Below are positions 51,241 to 64,000 of a stretch of 64,000 bases of DNA, in pieces (within the stretch, counting starts at the first letter, position 1; every line of letters starts with the position of its first letter). A model generated the notes under the pieces. That model was not told where the DNA came from, did not search any database, and was given only the letters and a program-made list of their open reading frames with translations. The stretch comes from Rotaria macrura (Eukaryota; Rotifera; Eurotatoria; Philodinida; Philodinidae). The DNA lies in contig OENT01000827.1 in NCBI GenBank assembly GCA_900239685.1, forward strand, positions 1 to 64,000. The letters are read 5' to 3'. A program made the translations under genes and the position numbers.

Positions 51241-54200
51241 TTAAATATGATTATAATTATGAAGTTCTTTATTATTGTCATCCAAGATGATACTATTGCG
51301 ATAAAGTCAGTGGATTGTTGAAGATTTCAATTTAATGTCGAAGTTGTTCTCGAATCATGTAGATCACTAAAGGCGATACATATTAGTTGATTACTCTTAA
51401 ACACAGCAGTAAGAAAAATATCGCATCACATGATCAAATTGATATATAAGTAATACATTTGAACTAGATCCGAGATTTGATTTTCATCCGTAAAGTTTTA
51501 ATGACAATGTTAATTTAATAGAATGGAATGGTAATTGATTTTAAAACGATTTATACAGAATATAGAACTTAATCCACATGAATTTTCTGAAGAAACAACA
51601 GTACGGTGTATTCTTTTCCAGGATGTGACAGGAATTTTCTGTAGAAAATTATTTATTGAAAATAAGTATGTATATTACGAAAGAAAAATCTCCTGAAGTC
51701 TAATCTACAAAATATCATGTTAAAGAGATTAATTAGAAAAAATGAATTTTTTCTTCCTTCATGATAATGTTCAAGTATATGCACTGATACAAGAAGATGA
51801 CTGTAATTAAATATATTTTGAGTATCAATATCAAATATTGACGCACAAAGAAAACGATGACTAGAAATTATTTTCAATCAAGAGCATTTGACAAGTGATT
51901 CAATAGTATCTACCAAGTTTGTCTTTGTTTTTTTATCTTGGCACTTCTCATCTTTCTTGTGTAAGAATGTTTCCGCAGAACGAGTTCAAACGAGGAAAAT
52001 GGTTGTAAGAATCATATGACTCTTACTTTTTATCAGAAGAATGAGAGCAAAACTTTGGAATAGTAAAGAGAAAAAAAGATCGTCGAAATTCATTTAGTCA
52101 GATAGTGCTCGAAAAAAAAACATGCGAGTAATCTTTTTCAGTGCATATGAAGAGATAGAATAGCTGCATTTATGGTACTTCGTTTTTCTTCAATATCGGT
52201 TAAGTAGTATTCTGTTGTTAATATCAATCCAACGGAATTGGAATTAAATCTCACATTTTACTAATTGTCTTCTATCTAATGAGAATAATTATATAATAAA
52301 TCTAACTTAATGAGTCATTGTTAGTTTTGTGAAATTGCCAAACTGTCTTATTTTCGACTGACTATGAATGATGGTGTTTGTTTTTTGAGTAGGTCACTTT
52401 GTCCTTGTTGTGTTTCTTTTACTTTAATAGTTAAAGAAAACAGAAGCACATATTCATGCCAATATGATAATGAAATGACACAAATTAGTCTTGACAACGT
52501 TTCCTACTATTTTTTCTTTTGTTTAATATTTACTATTCGATCTCCAGCTGGTATAACTGTTTGGAGAAATTTTCGTAATGAAATCCGGAGACAGTATTGA
52601 TTCCAACGATGTGACATAATCATATCATCTGAATATTACAAACGTCCAATCAAAACCATTGAAGATACAAGTCATTTGAGTTCAATTCAGCTTGTCATTG
52701 TTAATAATGCGTAAAGCTATATACTAAGATTTCTTATTAGTAGTATGATGAGTGTGTACTTTTAGTTATATAATTGTTAACTAGCAAATGTTGATTATCC
52801 AATATTTTTTCCAATTAACAGTTTCTGGAGTTCATGAATCACATATATACAAAAAAAGAAACACTCATATAAAGATATGGTAAACGAGAGTGAAAAGAGA
52901 ATTTTTCCCAGTAATCACTGTACTCTATATAGTTCAATAGATTATGTCAAAGTACAAGTAGGACACACGATTTGTTCTTATGAATATTTTAACTTAAATT
53001 GTTATGCATATATATATATATATGTACGTTCGTATAAAATATCGAAAAAAATGCAATGAATACTTTCAATAAATTACCAACCGATTTCATCTAAATGATA
53101 AACAACATGCATTCTGATTTTATTCATGCACTTCTATTCAAAATAATTATTCAGTAATCTATCAATGGTAGTTTATTTTGTTTACGAATCATAGTTGATA
53201 TCATGTATTCTATCTTATAGAATTTCGTTGAATAAACAAACATCTGAAAAAACATAAAATAAATAGCCAATTTATTTCATTGATGATCGAAAAAGAATAG
53301 TATAACTGCTGATTTTTAATAAGTCTCAAATTAATAACACGCGTCTCTACATGTAACAAAAGCGCAATGAGATTTTGATTTACATTCTTTGAAAAATGAT
53401 TATTTATGTCATAGTGTATTATTTCGGATTATCGGATGTACTCAACAAAAAAATATGAAACATGGGTTATTCTAAGAATCAAACGATATATTTTATACAT
53501 TAATTACTCTATATATCAAAGTTGTTATACAACGATAAGTTTAATGTTGTCAGTCATCAAGGAGTAACGTTCAACAACTAATGTTACTTTCTGATTTGCT
53601 GCTTGTTTTTTCTGTTCGATTAGTTTTTCTAGTAAGATAGACTGAAATAAAAAATACTGTTGATTAGAAACTATCGGATCATTCTCGATCTCGAGTTTCG
53701 ACCTGGAAATTTCCTATTCAGTAAGCTTGCAACCCATCTAATCAAGAATACTGTAAATGTAGCAGATGCTTATGACTTGATTACTATAAGATTATTATCA
53801 TAGTTGCTTGAGAAATGTCGAGGTTGTACCAGTAACGCAATACAAATAATCAATAAAAAGTATCACCATTCGTCGATTGAATGGATAAATAGATTCAGAC
53901 AAAGGAATATCGTGGTTTGATTCGAGTCCGATGAGAAATATATGAGGATTGACACAATCAAATGCTTATCAATAGAGTTAGTCATGCGTTTTTGAATATG
54001 ATTTGAACAAGTAAGATATGTTCTGACAATATACGAAACATTCAAGGAGAAAACCATAACAAGTTTGGTAAAAAGAAAATGTTTGCATTATCGTTATTTA
54101 CAGACGAGATAATTATCGTATATTTAGATTTGACGATTGTTATTATTTCGACTGTACACTTGATTAGCCAGAATTTAAAGTATAATTATTGTAAATTATT

Positions 54201-55919
54201 ATCCAGATGATAGACAAAAAAAAACGATTTGAAATCAGTCGATATAGATGATAGATTCTATTCTCTGAAAACTCAACATATAGAAATTAAATTTTTCACA
54301 TTCATAAAGCATCGTTGAAACTGATGAATATTGTACCCATGGGAAGCCACAGATGACAATAACACGTATTGTCTCGTAGATAAATACTTAAAACGCATGA
54401 TCAGTGATGAAAGTATTTTTGACGTTATCTGACAGACGTTTCTTCTTCTGATATTCGACGATAAGTTTCAAAGACAAGATTTTTTTACAATATGGTTCGA
54501 CAGCTGTCGTTTTCAAGTTCACAACGTAAAATTAAAAACATCTGGACTAAAAAAAGTACATTTAATGAAATACAGTTCTAGTTGTGTCATACGTATGAGA
54601 TATATGAAAAGATTTATCATCGGCTTTTAGGTTCTTCTTCTAATAGATGTGTGAATTATACCACGGCTGATAAGATCTACATAAACATCAAGCATATCTC
54701 AATATTTTTTAATAAACCTTTAAAACTGTTCCTATTGTCTCCATTACAATTAAAGAATCAAGCATGAATTTACTTTCGGACAGTGCATACATAACCCTGC
54801 AAGAAGTTATCATCTTTCTGTTTATGTTATTTTTTACTTCTGGCAAGTGCTTTAGACAACCACAAGAGATTACTAATAATAGATCAAATAACGTTGAACA
54901 TATCAATTGTAATAGTTCAATGTCACGTTTAATAACAGGTCAGAGTACCAAAAATATATGAAGGAATCTATACTCACGGAAAAATAAATATACAAACCAA
55001 ATGCTTGATCAATTGCCATGTTCTATTTTGCTCGTTTTTTCCAATTATAGGTTTTCATAATTGCATGTGTTATTCTATGTCTCAGACAGAACAAGATCTG
55101 TCAGCAGTGCAACCTTGACTAAAAGTTATGTTCTGCCCTCTTACATATTTCTTGTTGGCTCGATAGTAAATGTATAATCTCAATGATTTGCTTAGATTGA
55201 TACACATATTATGATCAAAACTTGAGATAGTGTATGAATGAAGCAGTGGATAGGATAACAGTCAGCCTTATGATTCACAATTATTCCTTGAAAAATCGAA
55301 CAGACATCTATTCTAAATATAACTAGTAAAATATATCCGCAAGTACTCTTAAGTATCGAGCACCAAAGAAATTTGCTCTCATCGTTTATGCTAATGCTAA
55401 TATTTGACAAATAATAGTCATTGCAGCTGATAGACAAGTCGCAAAATGTTAATCTTACATACTGAAACTAGTATAATAATGACGACCAAGATAATCAGCT
55501 AACATACGGTTCCTTTCTTGTGTTTTTTATTTTTTTCTGGAATGGATGACAGTTTCTTTTTCTTTCCATCTCTCAATTCCTAATGGCAAGAGGGCAGAAG
55601 AACGAGAGAGAGATATATTAAATAGCCTAGCATGCTGTTGTCGATTGGTGTGGCGGCGATTTTTCTAAGCTTATTTATCATCTATGCTTATATTCTGGTT
55701 TCGCCAGTCTTTCCTTCTCTTGCGTTTTGTATACGTATCATCCATTAGGTATATATTATGTCAGAAAAAAGAAGAACGAAAGACCACATATACAATGATA
55801 GAAAAAAAGATCTTCTTCTATGATCGAACCACATAAAAACAAAGCGTGGCGTTCGGCATAATAAAATCGTTCTGATCTTTTTCCCTAAGCACTATAATAT
55901 TAACGATTAAGTTCAATGA
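51241..55919. other. Intergenic between nephrin-like and Trio-like genes
   Basis: About 4.7 kb of AT-rich sequence. A short stretch at 52429–52600 reads ENRSTYSCQYDNEMTQ and AGITVWRNFRNE after acceptor-like sites. It vaguely recalls Ig strands but gives no complete domain. No other exon is supported. The promoter of the Trio-like transcript should lie toward the right end. Confidence 0.5.
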
Positions 55920-57224
55920 ATGAGCAGTGAGAAGCGACGATATCGATGGCGACGCGGTCCAATTGTAGTTGAAGAAAATTTAGTAATAAATTCAACATCT
56001 ACTACAGTAACGACTAAAACCGAAGAAGAAAAACATCTGGTAAATACTCGACGACAATGGTACAAAAATAATGACGATGTTAAAATAAAAACAACACCAC
56101 CTAATGAAACTATAGCAGAAAAAATCGAACGAATTCTAAAAAAAATCAATGCTTGGACCAATGATACGTCCATACCAACAATACCTGCTACTATTTCTAC
56201 TACTACTACTACTACCACTACTACCACTACTACTCTTAGTGCTGCTAATGATACTATTCAACCGAAAATATCGTTTAAAGGCACATCGAACTCAGCATGT
56301 AACTACGAAAATATTTATGAACAACCGAATGATACAAATAATATACAATCGACTCCTACAGCATCAGTTAATTTGTGTCGTCCACGTTGTTCTTCATCAA
56401 CATATGAAGATTTATCTATGATTAAAATTCAACCATTATTAACTCCTCGTCCGTATTCGATGGCATTTATCGATGAACCATTGTTCTTGGCTTCATCGAA
56501 TAAGAAAAATACTTTTTATCAAAGATCAAATCCAAACGTAAGAACTTTTCATCGACAAGATTCATTCGGTTCTAATCGATTTTCATATCAATGTCGGTCA
56601 ATGTGTTCACCAAGTACTAATTTGACATCTCTATCATCAATGTACGGTTCAGACTTTTTCTATCCATTTAAATCTAATCAAGAACAACACGAATATGATA
56701 ATCTGAATTTTACAGAAGATTCGTCTCGCCATCATTATGATCCATTTCCAACTGTAGTTGTTGATTGTCAAAACTGTAGTAGAAGTGTTGATCGATCATT
56801 ATTGCGCGATATATCATGTCAAGTACCATCAGATGACGAATTTCAACAAGATACTCAATTAGTACAACAGAAAACCACTAGATCTTCTCCATTATATGTA
56901 TCACCACGAGCATCACCATTGCCTTGTCATCCACCTAAGGCTGATACATTGTTAGCTCCGCATCATTTTCGACGAAAGCATTCTTTATCGTCCTATGTTG
57001 ATATACACAATCGATTGAAATCAGTTCCGTCATCATCATCATCATCATCGTCTATGACACCATCTGAATCAAGTCAAAAAATAAAATTAGTAGCAGGATT
57101 TTCTCCTCAACCAAGAACGTTGGATTCAAGTTCTATACCATCGACAAAGACACTTCTTCGTTCGATTAAAACATCAATCAATGCAATGAAAAATCGTCTG
57201 AAAGATATTCGACGTTTGTCCGAG
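55920..57224 (+). CDS. Trio-like gene, exon 1: low-complexity N-terminus
   Basis: A 435-codon exon ending RRLSE in phase 0. It is rich in Ser, Thr and Asn. A poly-Thr run is coded by an ACT microsatellite (about 56190–56236) and a poly-Ser run by TCA/TCG (about 57030–57052). Several Tyr motifs could be phosphorylated SH2 ligands: YENIYE, YEDLS, YDNLNF. The segment before the SH3 is basic (SIKTSINAMKNRLKDIRRLSE). A five-codon upstream frame (ATG at 55916) overlaps the start and could modulate initiation. No folded domain is recognised. Confidence 0.75.
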
Positions 57225-59603
57225 GTTAGCATATTATTTTTTCATTATGACAAATAGCTATAAATATATATCATTAAACGATGTAAAGAAATGACAAAAA
57301 CACAGCAACATCTGTTGGTGTGTCTTTGCACACCTGCATCATTTATCATCATAACTTTTATTAAGTCAAACAGAATTGTTAATAATGAAAAATCTTTGTC
57401 TACAAACAATATTTTACTACTGGCTTTGTGTGCATCTCTTTTAATTCCCTCTGTCAACTCATATTATGGGCAGTTCACTGAGAATCAGCGAGACTTTCTT
57501 TTTCTCCTCGTTTTATATTCTTTCATTCTCATGATCATCGCATCACATCAGCATCGTAGCATTAAACGAAGCGATTAAATAGATAGACCGTCAGTCGTTA
57601 TCATCTCATTTATATGTGAACACGTCACATAGTCCATCTTCATTTGTCGACAAGCAGAAGAGAACAACTGAGAAAAGTTTCAATTTATTATTAATTTGTA
57701 AGTATTCAAGGAGAATTTTGAAACTTATCTTCGTTCCTTATCTACTTATTATCCAAAGTCTATGCGAAGAAAGGATATGCAGACATAATACTCCAATTAA
57801 TAGTTTGTTTACAGAAATAAACAATTTTCTATTGTCAAATCGAATTATACCTATCAGTTTTATCAATAACTAGTTAATCTTATCGATATGTCTTATTATC
57901 CATAGCCAGAGGCGACATAAAAATTTTGGAACGGTTTGTATATTTATTTATATACATACACACATATATATATATATATATATATTTATCTTATTTTTCT
58001 TGCTAAATTATTGACTTACCATGACAAAAAGCAATACTCCCGCTTGGCAACTTACAAAATTTTAAAATATAATTAATCTATATATAAACTGCATGCAATG
58101 AAATTCCCTTGTGAAAGAAGAGACTAGATTAAGAGAAAACTAACTTTTGTTGTTTATTCAAGTAAATGATCTTTGGCATAATTACTACTGCTAGTGCTAT
58201 AATAATGTTGCTTTCTTTATCTTTATCTGCGTTATTTTCTTGTATGCCCATCGGATAAGAAAATAATTGAGCAAACTCATGAATATACTACTAATGTTGA
58301 TTTTTGGCGAGAACTACTTTTAGTGAATGAATTTATTCTTTAATTCATTTTATCGAACAGATCGATTAGCACTCTTCGCATGCACACTTCTCGATTGAAT
58401 TAACTATGCGTGCGTGTTTGCGTGTGTCTCGTCGAACTTTTTCGACGTCTTGGCTACTATTGTCGTCATTTCTTTTCGAAGAAAAACTGCCTCCTCAGCT
58501 CATGATTCTCTTATCTTAAACAACTGCAAAAACAAGATATTTTGCTTTTATATAGAAATGTTTTGTTCTTTAGCTCATGTATGTCTCTACCAGGTTTTCC
58601 TTTTCCTCTCATCATTCATGGGAAAGTAATGAATGTAACCCTGTCTATGTGCATGAGAGAACACGAAAGCAAAGAAAAAAAACTTGATATGCACATTTAT
58701 ACATATAAGCAAAATAACTGAACCATATCTGATTAGAATAACAACGCGTACACACACAAACACACATACACACGCACATGCACACTCTATCTCTTTATAC
58801 GTATTATAAATGTGTGCGTGTATACAACACAAAAGTATATCATAAACATAGATGGTTTGATGATAATGTCAACTAAATAATAGCTGGATTAACTTTTATA
58901 TATATTTTTTCTATTGTTTCCTTTCATAATGAATTTCGTTTTCGAAAAAACTTAAAAGAATTAAATAAGAATAATTGTTGTGATTAATATCATGATGTCA
59001 TTGTTTTGATGATAGGAGTACCAGTAATAATCGTAGAATATATGAAAAGAAAAAAGAAGGCCGACGACTAACAAAAGCAACATCACTGAGTCTTGTACGT
59101 CGTCGACGACGACAACACGCACACTAACACACGCGTTCGCACTAGAGACTGAGAGAGAGAGAGAGCGCAAGCAAGAGAGAAAAGAGAAGAGTATTATTTA
59201 ATAAATAATCGTCGATGCTGATTTCATTTTTTCTTCTTCGCTACACAAGCATTTTGCACCATACGTGACTATCGAGATGGCGTACACTTGACTGGACGGA
59301 AAAACAGATAGCACTCAAGTTTTCGTCGCCGTCAATTTATCCATCGATATAGAACTTCCGTCTTGACGACGTTGGTTTTATTTATCGTCAAACATATCAG
59401 GATTGTTTACTCATTTGTTGTTTGTACATCGCTCAGTGTTTTATGGAATTCTGGCGCAAATTGAAATTGCGATGGGTAACTACCTAAAACTCATAGATTC
59501 ATATATATATATATGAATACAAGTATAAGAGGATCAATTATAATTGATTGATCGAACGCACAAACCAAGAGGATGATGAAGAAGCTATTACTTTCTTTTG
59601 TGT

Positions 59604-59648
<45 letters not shown>

Positions 59649-60223
59649 TTAAGTAAGTTTCTAAATGTCGACTTGTTTTTGTTTTCCACTACAGGACTCC
59701 AACGTCACAACCGTCTTAGACGACTATACGGCGCGTAGCTCGAAAGAACTATCTGTAAGTAAGGGCCAGCATGTTCGTGTCGTTCAGAAACAACCACCAA
59801 ATGCACCTGATTGGTGTGTCATTCGTTTATTAAACGATCATCATCAACAACAAAATCAATCGAGTCCATCGTCACTCGCCGCTTCATATACAAATATTGC
59901 AAGTGGATCAACTGATTTATCATCAACACCAATTACAAAATATACTGAAGGACTTGTACCTGCAGCTATTCTTAAATCAACTAGATCATCTTCATCGAAT
60001 ATTCAAATACCGCCTCCATTAACACATTCATTAACTAGTACTAAAAGTGAACAAGGTAAAAATAATATTTAGTATTATTATTAATATTCTTTTTTTCCTA
60101 TCGTTATTATTCAAGAAACATCCTTATTTATTTCTAATCAAATCTAGAGAAAATGTTTCGAAAATCGAACTAGAATCCCCTAAGGAGAGATCAAAGTAGT
60201 GAGAATTCATTTCATGCTCCAGA

Positions 60224-60255
<32 letters not shown>

Positions 60256-63200
60256 TATTTATGCTGCACAGCTAAAACCAATAATATATAATGATAGTTT
60301 GTCATAGTAAAACTTAATTCCAGAAAATTGACATGCTATAAAAAAAAGAAAGAAGAATCATTTGACATATATGTCGTGATAAAAGTTGTCTTATTCATCT
60401 TAAATGATGATAATTGATTGGTACAGTAGAATTGTCAAGACCAAGAATTGAGATGAGAAAAAAAAATTTTTCAATTTAATCTTGATACTAGTCGGCTATC
60501 GTTTTAGTTGTGAACATATCCAATCATGACGAGAATTTCATTCGACTTTTCCTTATACGTGTGTCATACGCGAAAGAATCTATGAATGATAAATGAAATG
60601 GACGATTTTTTCTTGATTAACTAGAAACTCATCAAATATGATTTATGAAGGTTTTTACTAATAGTAAAATAATTAGAAGTCGAATTTATGTACATTATTT
60701 ATTATTATGGTTATCAGATAAAGTTTCCTAAAGTCAGAGTAAAATAGAAAATAGGCATACGAAAAAGTTTTCTATTTGCTTTATAGAACAACAGACAAAG
60801 CTAATTCGTGTCTTGAACAGAAAAAAAAATATCTAGTGCATACTTAAGTGCTATCACTTCTTGGTTGTAAGACTAGTATTAAATATGATTCTTTTTCTTT
60901 TTATAGACGGAAACTAGATGAAAACACACTATGAGTACTTTTTATTCTACATATACATTGAAAACAACACGCAGTTTATTAAGTAATTGTATCATTAGCG
61001 TATATTTTTTTTCTTATTTACACTTCTAGTTCTTTCGGATACAATCATTTTAAATTAAGAGATTCTTTCAATTAAAAAAATTAGTGCAAAAACTGTAAAC
61101 ATGAGCAAAAGGAAAGGAAACAGAATCTTTTCCGAAAAAAAAGAATTTCCGGAATAGACATTGATGTAATCCCTACACAGGATATAAATCTTTTAAAACT
61201 TAACATTATGATTTCACGTATGTATCTACTTTCTAACAACGATTACACTACTAGAAATTATAATGTATACTTCACTACATTTCAATTAGTTCGATGTATT
61301 TTAATGCAAAGAATTCAAATATTGTATGTTAAATATTTCGTTCCGTTCTATAAAAAAAAATCAATTATGACAGCATTTCTTGTTTCTTTTTGCTCATGAC
61401 AAGTTTTACATATCGATCGAATTATCATGACAAGACTCACTAACGAGAGAACATCTTCAGACATCCTAGTCTAATTTCAATGATTTTTTTTGTGCCTCAT
61501 AGACAACACTAGACAGTATTCTAATAAAAATTCTACAAGGACTTGGATTTCTACTGAGATTAACTCTTGCTATACGTATATGTCCTTGAGGATCATGATT
61601 TCTTTTTTCGGAAAACTTTCATGCTATTTAAAATTCTCATCTAATTTCCTGTCTGTGTACAACACTTGACTTGAATAGTAAATAGGGAAAAAAATCAAAA
61701 GTTTTTAATAATATTTATCTGAGATATGGAGATTTCAAAAATTTTCTGAAAACATATAGTATTGACTCTATATTTTGACCGTTTTAATATCTCCAATGAG
61801 ACATTGTTGAAAATATTGGAATTATTTTGTTTTTCTTTATAATCTGTTGCAAGTCAGCTCTCTTTATGAGGGAATCTTTAGATAAAAATTCGTAAATTAA
61901 GAATCTTTCGAATCCCTTGAGTCTTCTGAAAAATAGATACTCAGCTTAATCAAACCTCAATAGGGAGTCAACTCCTTCAAGAATTTTATTCGGTATCGAG
62001 AAGCAAAGTATATTTGGAAATCAGTAGACGAGAAATGAGACGTTTCTTCATCCAATCTAGTCATTCTTGGTTCTTTTTGAATGTAGAATATACATTCGTA
62101 TGTTAGAGCTGATATGTTTCTCAAAAGCATCACGAGTTCGTTCTATTTAAACTAGTTGAGAATTGCGGAAACTAAATTAAGTTGAGTCAAATCATATTAC
62201 TTTCGCATTTTCTATGCGTTTTTTTTTCTTGTCAAGGATATTCACAAGTTCATCATGATATGATATGTTATCCCTAATTAGTATGTGCAACACTAATATA
62301 AAATGACCTGGATAACAGATTGCATAGAAAAATCAAACATCTTCTTTCATACAGCTTCGTAAAATGAAAAAGACACCATAGACGTACTACAAAGAAATAA
62401 AATAGATTTGTTCATTACAATTTCGATTGAGATGTATTGAAAATATTCCTCGGCAGTTTCGTAATATCTAATTATTTGAATTTTCTTCTGGTCCACATAT
62501 GGTTTTATCGCGTACAAAAAATTCATATTTATGCTTTTTTCTCACTTTCTGTATCTATGCTAGTTAATTTTTGAGTTCAAGTCATGATGTGATCTTATCC
62601 AGTCATGATAATCGCACTATATACTGAATGATCAATAACATTAACAAGTTTCTTCATTTTTTTGTTTCAACGCAAACGTTATCGTAATCAGAGAAAAATT
62701 CCTTTTTTCTTATCTTATTCCTTTGAGATACATAACTTTTTGTATGATGAGACCATAAACCATTTACATAGTTAATAATCTTGCTCATCTTTAGTAACAA
62801 TATCATTTGAACGGCATTTCTATAGAGTTATTGACAGTTGATACATTCTTAATAGCATAACTGCGGATTCATAGAACTTTTCCATCCATTCAATGTTTTT
62901 CTTTCAGATGATCAATGAATCTTTATTAATTATTTCAACGTAACACATTTTCATATATCGTTTATAATAAACAAGATTTTCTTTTTCTTTTCTTGTTTGT
63001 ATTTAGGTGATACTTTAAATAATATAGACGAAACCCAACAACGACAGCCATCATCGGGATTTCACTTTAGCAAAAGAAAATCTAGTCTTAGGTGAATATT
63101 ATTCAAAATGACAATCAAATTTCAATCAATTAGCATTCTACTTTTTATTTATCTTTTTAAATTCAATAACAGACGAATTCTTAAACATCCCGTTCGACGG

Positions 63201-63487
63201 CTCAGTTTAAAAGATAATAGTACAAGTAAAGATGGTAAAACAACAGCAGATTGCCAAGATTTAATAGCTACTTCGACATCGATTATATCAACAGATAGTG
63301 GTAATGGTATATCTGTTAATAAACGAGAACCATTATCTGCGCACGCTTCACTATCAAGAAAGGTCAAGGTATAAGAAAAACTAATTGATCTACTAGTAGT
63401 TTACTTCTCTCTCTATTGTCTTTGTCTTATTCGAAGGCATTCACATTTATAAGTACCGACGAAACAGCGTTCTATTCTGATCATACG
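55920..63487 (+). CDS. Trio/Kalirin/UNC-73-like Rho GEF, 5' part (GEF2-type start)
   Basis: Five exons (55920–57224, 59695–60055, 63007–63091, 63173–63368, 63437–63487) read about 666 residues, and the gene runs out of the window. The start ATG is immediately preceded by an in-frame TGA, so translation begins here. A 435-residue low-complexity N-terminus leads to an SH3 domain (VLDDYTARSSKELSVSKG ... DWCVIRLL ... EGLVPAAILK) and a basic linker with LKHPVRRLSLK. That linker resembles the segment between the first SH3 and the second DH–PH module of Trio/Kalirin. No spectrin repeats or first GEF lie upstream, matching short GEF2-only isoforms known from UNC-73 and Trio. The DH domain should lie to the right. 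The last, 51-nt exon is the least certain. Confidence 0.62.
58748..58793. repeat. CA microsatellite
   Basis: Interrupted CA/CG dinucleotide tract within the Trio-like gene's first intron. Confidence 0.8.
59606..59650. repeat. TA microsatellite
   Basis: A long TA tract 45 bp upstream of the SH3 exon. A second TA tract follows the exon at about 60228–60259. Confidence 0.9.
59695..60055 (+). CDS. Trio-like gene, exon 2: SH3 domain with inserted loop
   Basis: 120 codons plus one base. The SH3 fold is recognisable from DDYTA (ALYDY position), ELSVSKG, the DW pair and EGLVPAAIL. Between the strand CVIRLL and EGLVP lies an extra stretch of about 35 residues rich in Gln, Asn, Ser and Thr, much longer than the usual loop. 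The exon ends in a Ser/Thr/Pro-rich linker (QIPPPLTHSL). The donor after GAACAAG continues in phase 1. Confidence 0.8.
60056..63006. other. Intron 2 of Trio-like gene
   Basis: 2.95 kb of AT-rich sequence with a TA tract near 60228–60259. No supported exon or other feature. Confidence 0.6.
63007..63487 (+). CDS. Trio-like gene, exons 3–5: basic linker
   Basis: Exons 63007–63091, 63173–63368 and 63437–63487 join in matching phases (1, 2, 0). They read FHFSKRKSSLRRILKHPVRR followed by LSLKD, then a Ser/Thr-rich stretch. The basic PVRRLS motif is the main support for the Trio/Kalirin assignment beyond the SH3. The 17-codon exon at 63437–63487 rests only on splice signals and an open frame. Confidence 0.65.
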
Positions 63488-64000
63488 GTATGTTATTATC
63501 TGTTCTGATTCTAGTGCCTTGATTAACTGACAATTATTTCTATGTTAACTCTAACAAACGAAAGAAATCCTAATACTCGTAATACCATTATCTCTATGCG
63601 ATACTATGTTAAGCACGAATTAATAACAATAAATCCATTTCGATTATTTTAAATTAAACAGGAAAATGATTGTTTGGCTAATGATTAAATAGTGATCTTC
63701 TTTTTTTTTCTTCTCTTTTTTCCTCCTATCGATTATGTAATTCTTGACACATACGTGTTTGTATATGAACGTTGTACGAGAGCAAAAATAGAATAATATA
63801 AGCATATAGTTATCTGATGTATATGTGTATATCTATTACATCGTCGTCACCGTCATGTTCTTACGTATATCTACGAGCTACAATCCTCATCATATCTATA
63901 AAAGGATATGTTTAGTTCGTCATCACTTTCATTTCAATAATCATTTGTTTATGTTTTGAATATAAATTAAAAGAAAACTATTTTAAAACAATGCCTGGTC
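63488..64000. other. Intron or right edge of Trio-like gene
   Basis: AT-rich sequence without a visible exon; the rest of the gene lies beyond the window. Confidence 0.5.

Larger units (their letters stand above)
57225..59694. other. Intron 1 of Trio-like gene
   Basis: 2.47 kb. It contains TA runs (57959–57986 and 59606–59650), a CA-rich microsatellite (58748–58793) and an AGAG run near 59150–59165. Open frames such as 57291–57578 show no protein features and no coding composition. Confidence 0.6.

Noticed and set aside
55913-56227. Minus-strand open frame rich in Val, and the alternative plus frame rich in Leu at 56149–56421
   Set aside because: Both are other-frame readings of the poly-Thr-coding microsatellite in the first Trio-like exon.
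57291-57578. Plus-strand 95-codon hydrophobic open frame
   Set aside because: It lies in the first intron of the Trio-like gene, has no domain and no splice signals, and resembles random AT-rich sequence.
1-64000. CRISPR arrays, rRNA, tRNA, operons
   Set aside because: No direct-repeat array, conserved rRNA segment or tRNA cloverleaf was recognised, and the gene structure is that of an intron-rich eukaryote.

Overview
This is a eukaryotic, AT-rich, intron-dense window from an invertebrate animal. It has canonical GT–AG splicing with many introns of 46–90 bp, filamin and nephrin families, a PRD-class homeobox gene and a LITAF-domain gene. Tiny introns, AT richness and a DD37E Tc1/mariner element would fit a bdelloid rotifer, but that placement is inference. 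No tRNA, rRNA or CRISPR array was recognised.

Layout. (1) 1.36–25.14 kb, minus strand: the 3' part of a very large filamin-type gene. I rebuilt 43 exons coding for about 2,880 residues, ending in a natural stop. The first exon seen starts in mid-codon and no actin-binding (calponin-homology) exons were found, so the 5' end is missing or far away. (2) In its 4.7 kb intron, on the opposite strand at 11.5–12.1 kb, sits a compact three-exon PRD-class homeobox gene. Another intron holds a 780 bp non-autonomous element with TA target duplication. (3) 28.9–36.9 kb is a degraded stretch with two separate inverted duplications of gene-like fragments. One copy is split by an intact-looking 1,320 bp Tc1/mariner DD37E element. 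Between the duplications lies a small, apparently intact LITAF-domain gene (32.5–32.9 kb). (4) 40.97–51.11 kb, plus strand: a complete 16-exon gene for a 1,231-residue nephrin/SYG-2-like receptor (signal peptide, nine Ig domains, one FN3, one membrane segment, short cytoplasmic tail). (5) 55.92 kb to the right edge, plus strand: the 5' part of a gene resembling the SH3/GEF2 end of Trio/Kalirin/UNC-73 Rho GEFs, starting with a 435-residue low-complexity exon and running out of the window.

Three of the larger genes (filamin-like scaffold, nephrin-like adhesion receptor, Trio-like GEF) belong to families that link cell adhesion to actin. Nothing in the sequence shows co-regulation, so this may be coincidence. 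Exon joins were checked by reading-frame phase: the nephrin-like, homeobox and LITAF models sum to whole codons, and all 42 filamin-like introns are phase 1.
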